Shown here: piece by piece, positions 42,695 to 52,308 of the stretch
Layout: each line of letters begins with the position of its first letter
How positions within the stretch are numbered: position 1 is the first letter of the stretch
Assembly: GCA_900618795.1 (NCBI GenBank)
Contig: UYJD01000012.1
Coordinates: 988,176 to 1,052,175, forward strand
Direction: 5' to 3'
Origin: Cyanodermella asteris
Lineage: Eukaryota; Ascomycota; Lecanoromycetes; Ostropales; Stictidaceae
DNA: 64,000 bases
The notes under the pieces: generated by a model
Told to the model about the DNA's origin: nothing
Databases searched by the model: none
What the model saw: only the letters and a program-made list of their open reading frames with translations
Position numbers and translations under genes: made by a program

Positions 42695-43906
42695 CTAGGG
42701 CTTGGTAGACTTGGACTTGGATGACTTGGATGACTTGGAATCGGACTTGGACTTAGCGGGCTGGGTCTCGCCGGTATTTTTCTTGTCGCCACCAGTCTTG
42801 CCGGTGTTCTTCTTGCCGGTGTTCTTCTTGTCGCCATCAGTCTTGTCGGTATCAGTCTTGCTGGTCTTTGTCTCCGTGGGCTTGGGCTTGCCGGTGCTGG
42901 TCGCGTCGGCCTTTGTCTCATCGGTACTGGTCTTGTCTGGTTTGTTGTCCTTGGTGGCAGGCTTTGATCGGTTGCAGGCGGTAGGCTTTTCCCTTGGTTT
43001 ACTAGCTCCTGTCTTGTCCTTGTCCTTGCGCTCCTCTAGGCTGCGAGCAGTGTTTGAAGCTTCCCCTATCGGAGTGTCTCCATCACAATCTTCGACAGGG
43101 TTTGCTGCGACAGGGTTTGCCGCGACAGGGCCTGCTGCGGCAGGTGCATACGGACGTTTGGCCTTGTTACGGCGAGGGTTCGCTACCGCTTTAGCCTTGT
43201 GCTCTTCGAGAAACGTCTTGAGAGCTGCCTGCGTTGCTGCATGCTGGTTGTTGAGAGGTTTAATCCCGACACTCGAAAGGGCCTTAGCGCAATCGCCACA
43301 GGCTGGAGCAGTCTCGGAAGTGCTAATATCACTCTAAGTAGTAGATCCACCACCGGATGGAAAGTCCGTTGTAGGGCCTTTGAAGTCTTCCCATAACTTT
43401 AGAGCGAGGATCTCGGCGTGCGACCCGCCATCTTCAAAGCCGCTTATGTTACCGACTTTACTGTGAAAGAAGCCGGCTGGGTTATCTGTGGGCGTGCCCA
43501 GGATGCCACTAAACAGATCGACCCTGCCCTTGCTTTATGAAGTAAAGAAAATGTAGCGATCCAGCTGTATCGCTGCTACCATTTTCGGAATATCTGTACT
43601 TCCTCTGCCGCCCTCTACAGATTTTTGCGGTATGGCTTTGAACTTCTTGACTATGTCCGCGTGCGCATACCGTGCAGCAGCGGCGAGGTAAATTTCAGGG
43701 ACAGGAGTCGCCTCGTCTAGCTCTAGGATACCTGAGAGGCTGATCAAGGGAGAGCTGACGCCTTTTTCAGCAATTTGCCCTGGCTTGACCTTCGGAGGCT
43801 CCTTGAACCTCGTTCCTACTGCGCTATCCCCAAAGTCGGCCGTCAAGACGATGCTCGATATGCTATCGCCGGGTGCCTTGCCTCCAAAGTTGATCCCGGT
43901 TTGCAT
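42695..43906 (-). pseudogene. Broken deaminase-like gene with Lys/Ser-rich tail
   Basis: One minus-strand frame stays in register over about 1.2 kb but is interrupted about twice. Parts: an N-terminal region of about 130 residues without a known domain; a deaminase-like core whose zinc motif HAE lies at 43420..43412 and whose CxxC (ACGDCAKAL) is at about 43300..43289; a hinge with a repeated PVAAN unit near 43090-43140; and a long Lys/Ser/Thr/Asp tail from about 42960 to the end that is simple in sequence. HAE plus CxxC is the signature of the cytidine/nucleotide deaminase fold, and the spacing (about 40 residues) is plausible. Some families of this shape are secreted or polymorphic toxins, so I treat this as a fossil. 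Age seems modest, since the frame has hardly drifted. Confidence 0.55.
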
Positions 43907-44510
43907 GGGCAGTCTATGGCTGAACTCGGACAGGTTCAGAAGGGACAAGGAGACGGCCGTAAGGAAGACGGAGTTGGACCATATTGTCGCAGGTTCGTGA
44001 TGGATGAATGTAAATTTTGCAAAGGTCGAGCTCAGCTCAAAGTGGGAGGAGAAAGGGGCGTTGCAAATGGAAGTGAGACAGAGGAATCGAAAATGTCGAG
44101 CTCAGCTCAGACTTGAGGTAGAAAAATCGTGCTTCAAGAACGGGAGCGATCCGAACGAAGCGCAAGGGAACGTGATGAAAAGAGTGACAAAATGAGCGTG
44201 GTCGGTCTTCATAAAGGCCAAGGAAAAAGCGGCCGCAAGTGCAGCCTTAAGCACTAAATTTCGTAGGCATACTAATCACGACGAAACTTACACAGCCATG
44301 TCCATAAAAGGTGGTGCTATATTCGTGCAGCCAGGCTGTATGAGTCGCGAGGTCAGGGCACAGTCGCAGTGTTACATTAGCACGTAAGCTCGTTTCGAAG
44401 CGATGATGCGAGTTGCCACACAATACCAGGCGGATTCCACGCCGATGAAGGAAAGGCCTGAATCGATACATACACTTGCGACAGCGGGACCACCGGGGAG
44501 ATCGGTCACC
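43907..44510. other. Intergenic with an imperfect local duplication
   Basis: Flank between two decayed genes. The word GTCGAGCTCAGCTCA occurs twice, 70 bases apart, with similar surroundings. No gene was recognised. Confidence 0.45.
44025..44109 (+). repeat. Local direct repeat, 15 bp, 70-bp spacing
   Basis: Identical 15-mers at 44025..44039 and 44095..44109, each followed by a similar purine-rich AGTGGGAGG/ACTTGAGGT stretch. This suggests an old tandem duplication of about 70 bp upstream of the broken deaminase-like gene. Confidence 0.55.
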
Positions 44511-44903
44511 TCACCTGAACGCCCCGCGGTGCTGGGCCTGATTCCCAATAGGTATGGCGCCTTGTATGTCGGAAAACCCTTTGAAACTTGGCCAAGGCTG
44601 ATAGCTGACGTTGAGGATGACGCCGCGCCCAATCTCGCGATCTTTCGGGTTTCGGCATGTTTTGCGAATGCAAATGTCTTGCTGCTTCATTGCTCGGACC
44701 TGCGCACCGATCGAGACGATGAGACCTCTGGTGTTGACTCCGTGTAGGTTGTCATAGTCCTTCAGTTCCAGGTCCGCGAATGGTTTGTAGTTCTTGCACT
44801 GTTCGGCAGCGGCGGCCTCCTTGTTTAGGTCCGCAAATACAATCCCTTCGATACCCGCTTCTGCGAGGGCAAAGGCAGCTTCTCTGCCCAGGCCTCCTCC
44901 ACC
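44511..44903 (-). pseudogene. Short-chain dehydrogenase (SDR) remnant
   Basis: The minus-strand frame reads the SDR nucleotide-binding start GGGGLGREAAFALAEAGIEGIVFADLNKEAA and then jumps directly to the middle of the fold, DNLHGVNTRGLIVSIGAQVRAMKQQ and GRGVILNVS. About 45 residues that should lie between them, including the NNAG motif, are missing, and the chain ends before the catalytic YxxxK. A CTCACAG just before the first glycines looks like an old intron acceptor, so the original had an upstream exon. With the core deleted and the active site lost, this is a fossil of an NAD(P)-dependent oxidoreductase. Confidence 0.68.
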
Positions 44904-45221
44904 CTGTGAGCTGTTCAGTTATGAAAGCCGACGGGAGCGAGGAAGTCGGCTAGATCCCTCAACTTGTTGTATGTGTGGGCAACTGTCTATCCCGGGAACC
45001 AATGTTGCGGGGCTGTCGCAGCAGTAAAGCTTAATGTCATGCTTCGATGCTAAAATCAGTTTTTACGCTCTCTGTTCGAAAGGAATGTGATATCTGAATC
45101 GTGGCTTCTTGTGCTTCAAGAGTAGTTTACTCTCTCGAATTCTTTGCAAATGATTCCCGAACGTGAAATTTGCATCTTCTCACAGCCGCGAACCAATTGA
45201 AGTCGGAGCGAAACAGATACA
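44904..45221. other. Intergenic between two decayed genes
   Basis: May contain the lost first exon of the SDR remnant. Nothing readable remains. Confidence 0.35.
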
Positions 45222-45859
45222 ATGACCGAGAGAATCCCCAAGCCAGACGAATCTCAGTTCGACGATCCACAGACGATGGTGCTCCCGGCAGTCGCGCAGA
45301 TGAACTCACGTTTCCCTTTCCTCCCGTCACAGACTGCCGAAGGCGAGCTTTACGGCCCGTTCAACCAGCTCTGCTACGTGTCCACTTTGGTCGAACAGCT
45401 TGAAAGCTCACCTTGCATCCAGTTGTACGCCCTCATCAACTCAGACATAGTACGCACACGGGATGATGACCACTCGCCTACCAGAGCTCTCGGATCAGGA
45501 ACAGGAGCCAAGCATTCTCGCCGCTGTCTGTCGTCGACTCACCTTACCCGCGCTTCGCCCATAAGATGATCGCCAGCAAGGTAGGGTTGATGCCGAATGT
45601 GATCCGGGCTGCTATGGAGGAAATGCCTGCTAGCGCTCTCTCGGAAACTGAGGCGGCGGTGTACCGGCTCGCAACAGTCCTGGCTGAAAGTCGTGGTCTG
45701 ATAACTGATCATCGTTTCCAAGCTGTATTGAACAGTTTTGGCAGGAAGAAGGTCCTTGCCGTGCTGCACATGATCATGTCATATATTCATGGGTCGATGC
45801 TTAGAAACATTGGAAATTGTGAAGTGCCTGTCGAGTTTGGGGCTGATATCAGCGCCTGA
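45222..45859 (+). pseudogene. Carboxymuconolactone decarboxylase-like gene, frameshifted
   Basis: Two ATG-initiated frames follow each other: 45222..45569 and 45566..45859. The first carries GPFNQLCYVSTLVEQLES, like the N-terminal helices of AhpD/CMD-like proteins. The second has the C-terminal helices PNVIRAAMEEMPASALSETEAAVYRLATVLAE and FGRKKVLAVLHMIMSYIHGSML. Between them, the middle helix appears in yet another frame (LPELSDQEQEPSILAAV near 45480-45530), so at least one frame change separates the parts and no GT-AG intron explains it. I infer a decayed member of the alkylhydroperoxidase D/CMD family. An intact relative of the same broad family lies at 55895. The N-terminal family match is the weakest part of the call. 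Confidence 0.45.
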
Positions 45860-46663
45860 GGATGAAAGAAGCCAGAGACAGCTTGTACCTAGCATATCCC
45901 TGCAACACATTTGCATGATCAACCTGAGATGACGAGTCGACTCAATACAGCATTTGTTGCGATAGATGAAATAAGACGCAGTCCCTTATGGGGGTTTGTG
46001 CGACAGTGATGATGGTTAGGAGGAAGATAAGATGTGCACAGCCACTAATCAAAACGTGGTTCGCGTTCATGTCAGCGACGCTAAAAGAGGAGCACATCAA
46101 CACGGTCCTGACAATTCTTACGACCACCACGTCTCCACAACTTTGAAATTTGTTTCACCACCAGTCCTGCCGAGCTCGCGTGGTTGTTTGGATCTATCCA
46201 TCGACCCGAACATCGCGACTCCTTTGATCGCTTCATCCAGCGAAACACTACTCTGCCATACTTGTCAACACCATACTCCTTTCCTCGTCGAAGATGGACT
46301 CAAGTCAGGACTGTCCGCAGCATCTTGAAAATGTCTACTGAATTTCCTATCAGTGGTGAGTCGGCTTGGCTGAAGGTCAGCTCTGTTCTCTCTGCCTCTC
46401 CCGCGCCTTGTGAGAATGTATACAACTGTTTTGCCACCCCTTTGCGCTCCTCTATGGACTTGTGTTCCCTGTTCAAACCTTCAGTCTTTTCTTTCCTTTC
46501 TGCTTGATTTCATTCCGTTGGCCTGGTGCCTCCAGTCGCTCCTTATACCGGTTCAGTCACTCGTTCATTCCTTCATTTCATCGTTTACGCGTTATCGAAA
46601 GCTTCGCCGCTTCGCTATCAACAAACCATCATCCTGTTCAATTGCTCTTTATTCCGATACAAG
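45860..46663. other. Promoter and leader of the GH128 gene
   Basis: Pyrimidine-rich sequence from 46380 on looks like a long transcribed leader. An upstream frame open from 46526 joins the GH128 frame but has no conserved residues. No other gene was seen. Confidence 0.45.
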
Positions 46664-47509
46664 ATGAAGACACTCATCCTCGCCGCTTTGTCCGCCCTCG
46701 TGACCGCCGCTCCCGCTCCCATCTCCCAGCGCGCCACCGACGCCCCTTACGGCAACAAAAAAGGCCTTTGCTACAACGACAACAACATCATCGGCAACCT
46801 CTCCAAACCCGGCAGTGCCACCTGGTCCTACAACTGGGGCGTCAGCAGCCCACCCAACAAATTCCAATTCATTCCAATGTGCTGGGACAAGAACTGCGAC
46901 GTCGCAGGACTCATGAAGACCGTCAAAGCCGGCGCCCCGTGGGTCCTCGGCTACAACGAGCCCGACATGTGCGGCGAAGGGCTCGGCGGTTCGTGCACCA
47001 ACCCACGAGATACCTTCAACTCCTGGAGCAAAACCATGCTGCAGTTCCACGACGCGGGCGCGAAACTCGTGTGCCCCGGTATCACCTCCAACGATAAAGC
47101 TCAGGGTCCGTATGGCTTTGCCTCTGGCCTGACTTGGCTCCAAGAATTCGCCAGCATCAGCAACAATCCTTCGCAATTCAAGTGCGACGCGCCGGCGCTG
47201 CACTGGTACGGTAGTCCGGACATCGGCGACGGCAAAGCGCAGGGCAAGGTCTTCATCGAGTACGTCAAGACGGCCAACGCCAAAGTCAACCAGATCTTTG
47301 GCAAGAAGACGGATCTGTGGATTACCGAGTTTGCCCCCGTTCCATACAAGGATCCGAAGATCATGAGTGATTTCTTGGCCACGGTCATTCCATTTTTGAA
47401 TGGGGCGGAGTACGTGGCGAGGTACTCGCCGTTTATGGCAGAGTTCTTGATGGATGCGAAGACGGATGTGCTGAATCAGGTTGGCAATACGCTTGTCAGT
47501 GCGCACTGA
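46664..47509 (+). CDS. GH128 endo-beta-1,3-glucanase, secreted
   Basis: A single exon of 281 residues from ATG 46664, chosen because it starts a clean signal peptide (MKTLILAALSALVTAAPAP). GH128 (Asl1-like) enzymes cut beta-1,3-glucan. Seen: KKGLCYNDN at the start of the barrel, WSYNWG, FIPMCWD, the acid/base Glu in GYNEPDMCG (E99), ALHWYG, and the nucleophile Glu in LWITEFAPV (E222), then FLNGAEYVARYSPF. There is no carbohydrate-binding module, membrane anchor or GPI signal, so it should be free in the wall or medium and act in wall remodelling or glucan feeding. Length is normal for the short fungal subgroup. Codon use is more GC-biased than its flanks. Confidence 0.94.
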   Translation: MKTLILAALSALVTAAPAPISQRATDAPYGNKKGLCYNDNNIIGNLSKPGSATWSYNWGVSSPPNKFQFIPMCWDKNCDVAGLMKTVKAGAPWVLGYNEPDMCGEGLGGSCTNPRDTFNSWSKTMLQFHDAGAKLVCPGITSNDKAQGPYGFASGLTWLQEFASISNNPSQFKCDAPALHWYGSPDIGDGKAQGKVFIEYVKTANAKVNQIFGKKTDLWITEFAPVPYKDPKIMSDFLATVIPFLNGAEYVARYSPFMAEFLMDAKTDVLNQVGNTLVSAH

Positions 47510-47911
47510 GACCGAATGCGGATGTTGTCGACTTGGCTGAAGTCTGGATTCGATATTCGGATGGAACCTGAGAAATTGCTGTTGGTGGCGAGACGTTGTT
47601 TCGATTTCGATGTACACTTTGATTCTGCATATACCCATTGAGCAGGCATGACCAGGCCTTGTGCGTATTTCTTATGACCTTCTTGCAGTGTATGGATGCT
47701 TTGTGGCTTGACGAACGCTGACTTGCAGGCCGTTGCGCTCAAGAATCCCTCCCATACGTTGCAAATCTCTGTCCGCGTGATACGCCCGTGGTACGTTCGA
47801 GGGTCAAAGACCACAGATCACGATTTATTTATCGTACAACATGCAGGACAACCGGCTTATCTCATTATACTATGACAGCTCCATCTCGTACACGCAATTC
47901 GGCCCAAATTC
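47510..47911. other. Intergenic between convergent genes
   Basis: Lies between the stop of the GH128 gene and the stop of the basic-tailed gene. No feature was recognised. Confidence 0.5.
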
Positions 47912-49012
47912 TCAACCTCGACGCGATCGCAAGACGTCATGCAAATTATCCGCCACGTTCAAATCGTCCTGACACGCCTGAATGCGATCAAGCTTCATCT
48001 TCAACAACGCCGGCTCGCTCAAAGAACTCCTCTCCGCAAACTCCTTCGCATCATAAAAGTTTCCCAAACACTCCCACGCCGCGATGAAATGCGCCGCCCT
48101 ATACCTCATCACCGTCGCCCGCCCAACCCGCTCCCTCAGCTCCTTGAACGCCGCCGCTTCAATCTCCTCCATGTTGGAGTAGAAGAAGCGCAGCTCATTT
48201 GCATACCGCCGCTCCGGATCGCCGTGTTCATACCTGTGTCTGAGCTTGTCAAAGGCGTTTTCGACGGCTTCGTGGTAGGTTGCGAGGTTGCCGTACTTGT
48301 AGTGGTCGGGAGGGGTCTGGGCAGCACGGCTGCCCGGAATCTGCTTCCAGAGCTGGTGATGTAGGGTCGCCGCCAATGCGTCATTGTCCAATGGCTCGCC
48401 GATGCCGGTACTATGGTTGTCGTCGATGTCGGCACTACCGTCGTCGTCGATGCTCTCATAGTCCATATAGTCACCGGTGCTATCCAAGATCATGCGAACC
48501 TTCCTGGGGCCTCCACGCTTGGTGGGATCTCTGCGTTCGGGAAGATCGGACACTTCAATGTCGTCGTCGTGGCCGAAGATGTAAGGAGCCGTTCTGGAGT
48601 CCTCGAGTTTGGTGTGGCGGTCGTCGAGTCGGTGCGGACCAAAGAGCGGTCGTCTGAGGGGCTTTGTCTGTGTACCCTTCTCCTGCGTCTGTCGTTTTTG
48701 GGCCTGTGTTATCTTCGCCGTCGTTCGCTTGACTGTCATCTTCTTGGGAGGCTTGGAGGGAGTAGACTTGGCGATCTTCGACAGTGGTGTGCGAGGGGCT
48801 TTGCCTGTCCTTGCTCGGGGTGTCCTTGGTGTAGCAGTCTCCTGGTAGGTCTCCGAGTTTAGAGGCGAAGCGAGCGGTTATATGAGAGCTATCCTGGCAG
48901 TCGGTGTGGTCGCCGGTCTTGCTGTGGTCTTTGGCTTTGCGACAGCCTTTGACTTTGTGGCAGCGTTTGGTTTCGCGGCGGCCTTCTTCGGGGCAGCCTT
49001 CTTGGGTGCCAT
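47912..49012 (-). CDS. Hypothetical protein with a histone H1-like basic N-terminus
   Basis: The certain part is 48739..47912 (275 residues from MTVKRTTAKITQ). The same frame continues upstream through KIAKSTPSKPPKK and SPLNSETYQETATPRTPRAR to an ATG at 49012 in ideal context (ATCATGGC) that starts MAPKKAAPKKAAAKP, like linker histones. One TAA at 48880..48878 separates the two. It could be inside a small intron with weak borders, or the true start could be 48739. The C-terminal half has no known family: an acidic middle (DYMDYESIDDDGSADIDD) then a helical domain (NAFDKLRHRYEHGDPERRYANEL, AAFKELRERVGRATVMRYRAAHFIAAWECLG). The basic N-terminus suggests DNA or nucleolar binding; that is inference. 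Confidence 0.6.
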
Positions 49013-49343
49013 GATGTATGTGTGCAATTGATGCGACTAACTACCATCAAGTGCACAGAGTGTTTGCCGCTGCTGCAAGATCGATTGTACAAGTAGGTGG
49101 GCGAGCGACATGTATCCAAGCTGCTTTTGTATAGATGTGTTGCTGAGAACAAAGGAAAACAGACCATCGTAGACACCGCAAGCGGATGAACATTATCTTA
49201 GAGCCATCTACGGCAAAGAGGATCAAAGAAATCACGGCGCGAGAAACGAGTCCCATTGCGGATGGCTTTTAGCTGTAAGCTTGATTCGCGACATGCTCTA
49301 CGACATTGTGCAGTTGTGAAGCCATTGTCTCAACCCCCGTATT
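49013..49343. other. Intergenic, no gene seen
   Basis: The upstream region of the basic-tailed gene and the 3' flank of the BTB gene. Nothing was recognised. Confidence 0.5.
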
Positions 49344-50138
49344 TTATGTGCGCGAGCAGAGGAGATCTACCATGAACGGCCCGTTCAGAGCTCCGGATTC
49401 TAGGAGGTCTTTGAAGTCACCTGAGTGACGCAGGTCTGCCAGATGCGCGGCCAGATAGTCGGAAAAAACAAGCTGTGCGTCCCTCAGCGGAGCAGACGCA
49501 TCAGGTGCAGTCTGAAGATGCGTATTTTCTCCATTGCGCGTCTCGACTGCCAGATCTGACCCTTTTGGCGAGGCGATGGCTGCCGGGGGGGCAATCGAGT
49601 CGATTTCTTCGTCTTGATCTGTGATGCCATCATAGAGAGTCTCTTTGATAAGGTGGATATCCTCGGCCGCGAGGATTTGGCCTGGAATTTGCTTATGCTG
49701 GGGCAAGTCATTCTGGAAATAGCCGAACGGATCATCATGATCCTGCTGAATCCAGCTACTCGCTGCGCCCTTTCTCCCCTTCTTCGTTCTCGTTGAGCCG
49801 TGGCCAAGCAACTCTCGAAGTGTGTTGAGAGCTGTCGATTTGACATCTGGCATCAGAAAGCGGTCTGCCAGAGTAAAGACGAAGGCAGCCTCGACACACT
49901 TCTCTCCCTGACTCTGTCCGCACGGTTGATACGTGTCAGTGTACAAGCATTCCACAATGGCATGAAACGCTTTGCAAGCAGTGGGTCCAAGTCTGAGCTC
50001 CAATCTTTTGTCAACGCTTTCAACACAGCCAGATGACAGGAGATGGCGAAAATACTCAGATTGACCTTCAATTATCGATTGGTGGAGGTAGAAGTCTTCA
50101 CCTGTGCAGGTGAGGTGAATGCAGATTGTGGCACTCAT
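49344..50138 (-). CDS. BTB/POZ domain protein
   Basis: A single exon of 264 residues from ATG 50138. The BTB fold is seen in EDFYLHQSIIEGQSEYFRHLLSSGCVES, LGPTACKAFHAIVECLYTDTY and the helix EAAFVFTLADRFLMPDVKSTALNTLRELL (residues about 10-112). Fungal BTB proteins of this type are often uncharacterised; some act as Cul3 adaptors or transcription partners. The domain starts at once after the ATG, and the first strand that usually reads SDLxI is replaced by ATICIHLTCTG, so the N-terminus may be slightly short or an upstream exon may be missing. The rest is polar linker and a final helical region (FSDYLAAHLADLRHSGDFKDLLES). Confidence 0.78.
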   Translation of the reverse strand: MSATICIHLTCTGEDFYLHQSIIEGQSEYFRHLLSSGCVESVDKRLELRLGPTACKAFHAIVECLYTDTYQPCGQSQGEKCVEAAFVFTLADRFLMPDVKSTALNTLRELLGHGSTRTKKGRKGAASSWIQQDHDDPFGYFQNDLPQHKQIPGQILAAEDIHLIKETLYDGITDQDEEIDSIAPPAAIASPKGSDLAVETRNGENTHLQTAPDASAPLRDAQLVFSDYLAAHLADLRHSGDFKDLLESGALNGPFMVDLLCSRT

Positions 50139-50971
50139 GAATCGCCTGAACCATGGTTCAGTAAGGTTTTGGATGGACTAGTTAGTGACACTGACTTTGT
50201 AAAGGCGCGACCGCCCTCTTTTGTTGCTTCCATTGCAATTTCAAGCTGATCTGTTTCGAATTGACGTTTTGGAAGCGATTACAATTACTTGACCTTGCTT
50301 TCAGATTGCATGTGCTCTCACGACTGAGCGCGTGCGGGGTGGGCTGTGCAACACTCGCTCCTGCCTCACCACACAGCTCAGCCGGCCGCGCCTGCCCTGC
50401 AGATGCCAGCCCCTCCTCTTCAGCGCGGCCAGGGTCAATCAGGTAAGTATGCGGCACCTTGGGTACTAATACTTATTGGCTTGGGCGGGAGCGATGTTCA
50501 CAGATTCATCCTCAGAATGATCACAGCCGCGCAAAGATTTTCAACCAGTCTGCTCTTAAGGAGTTGACGCCAGTGTCTTTCGATTCATAGTTCTTGAAGC
50601 TCCAAGTGTATCCGCAGGCTAGAACCAGAGCATAAACATATGTGCTGTACCATCGCGCCTTGTGCGGTAGGCCGGACCCTCGCCATAAGCTGAAGGATGT
50701 ATGTTGCCCACAGCGAAGTTCTCGCCGAGCTCTCGACGGACGGTAGCATATAGACGAGACAAAGCGAAATGTGAGGGATCGTGACCGGTACTGAAGTTCC
50801 AGGTGGTGACGCAAACGGCCGTCGCCTGGGCACGTGACCATTTCGCGACCGGAGTTCGCAGCCGCAATCTTGGCGAGGGCTAGCACGCACAACTTCTTCA
50901 AAGTTTCCATCCTAAGTGCTCTGCCTCACAATTAACCTTCCACCCACAATCCCAGCACATCAACAGCCAAG
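50139..50971. other. Intergenic, no gene called
   Basis: Between the starts of the BTB gene and the ribosomal protein gene. On the minus strand 50910..50521 an ATG-initiated frame begins like a signal peptide, and an overlapping frame (50867..50619) looks more protein-like further on. The two cannot be joined by a credible intron, so this may be a decayed small gene. The last 200 bases are the RPS19 promoter. Confidence 0.4.
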
Positions 50972-51597
50972 ATGCCGGGAGGAGTCACTGTTCGCGATGT
51001 TGACGTGAGTTGATCGAAGCTACCAATTGCGCTCGCAATGTTGTGCGGCGTCTTTTCGAGCAAACGCTGACAAGCTCCTGAACAGGCGCAAAAGTTCATC
51101 AACGCCTACTCGGCTTTCTTGAAGCGTCAGGGAAAGCTCGCAATTCCAGGTCCGTGAAAGAGAATATACCACCCATGAGGTCGAGCTCGCAATGCGCGCG
51201 CTCGATGCGAGTACGCACCTGTACTGACAGCTTTACCTCAGGCTGGGTCGATATCGTCAAGACCTCGCACTCGAACGAGTTGCCCCCCCAGAGCCCCGAC
51301 TGGTTCTACACCCGCGCCGCTGCCGTTGCCCGCCACGTCTACCTCCGCAAGACCGTCGGTGTCGGCCGTCTCCGAAAGGTTCACGGCAGCACCAAGAACC
51401 GCGGCTCGCGCCCCTCGCACCACGTCGACGCCTCCGGCTCCGTTGACAGGAAGGTCATGCAGGCCCTGGAGAAGATCGGTGTCTTGGAGCAGGACGAGGA
51501 GAAGGGAGGCCGTCGCATCACCCAGTCCGGCCAGCGTGATTTGGACCGAATTGCCCAGACCACTCTTGAGGCTGAGGAAGAGGAGGATGACGACTAG
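50972..51597 (+). CDS. RPS19: 40S ribosomal protein S19
   Basis: Exons 50972..51004, 51086..51149 and 51242..51597 give 150 residues. eS19 sits in the head of the small subunit and is needed for 18S rRNA maturation. Seen: [36 protein letters not shown] across two introns, then DWFYTRAAAVARHVYLRK, the GVGRLRKVHGS motif, RNRGSRPSHH-like NRGSRPSHHVDASG and RRITQSGQRDLDRIAQ. The tiny first exon and introns near the start are typical of fungal ribosomal protein genes. The intron donors are GTGAGT and GTCCGT. The C-terminal tail EEEEDDD is acidic. The ATG context (AAGATGCC) is strong. Confidence 0.97.
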
Positions 51598-52308
51598 ACG
51601 GCTGTCTGATTAACGATCGATGTGTTGATTTCCTGCATTAGGCGTTGGCATGGAGGTCTGCGTTACAAGACATGCGCACCAGGGATCATGCCAGGAAAAC
51701 GACTTCTGGACTGAATGAAATTTCACTTGGCAAAAATGCCTGATCTTCAAAAACCCACCTCCTGACCAGCCTCATCTGATTTGCCAGTGACCGTATCGTA
51801 AGCTGTTTGTTGCACTTAGTGATTGGCTGTCTGAAGTATACTACACAGCTCGCGTCGACCAAGAGCGATCTCGGGCTGCTCAGCAATTACCAAAGTACAA
51901 ATTCAATGATTCGAATAAGTCTAAGAATGGTAATGAATGGTATTGAGACCTGTCACGTGCGTGTCCAAGTCTCTGCATGCGTCAAAATCCCAGCGAGTAT
52001 CGTAAATAGTTTTGACAGATCGCATATCAGTACCAAGCTGACTGTTATCGGCAACGGTATTTCCATTCGAAATTTGCGCAAACGGAAACTTACCAACGAC
52101 AGCTGAACGAGCACGTTGCATTTGAAAATAGACCGCTGAGGGCCTCTAAATTTTTCGTCTGATTACTCGAGAAATTTCTTTCTTTGGACTACTTTCGTAA
52201 AAGTGAAATTGTTGTATATTTGTGTTCAGAGAATCGTGAATTCTGTCACTTTTGGAAAAGAGCCTACCGACGGTTCGGCTACCACAAGGTCCATTTTCGC
52301 ATTCCACC
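51598..52308. other. Intergenic, no gene seen
   Basis: The RPS19 3' flank and WD40 gene promoter. It is AT-richer than its surroundings from 51880 to 52260. No feature was recognised. Confidence 0.5.

Noticed and set aside
42702-43337. A 211-codon plus-strand frame rich in Leu, Val, Phe and Asp
   Set aside because: It is the antisense shadow of the Lys/Ser/Thr-rich tail on the minus strand; the hydrophobic repeats come from reading that simple sequence backwards.
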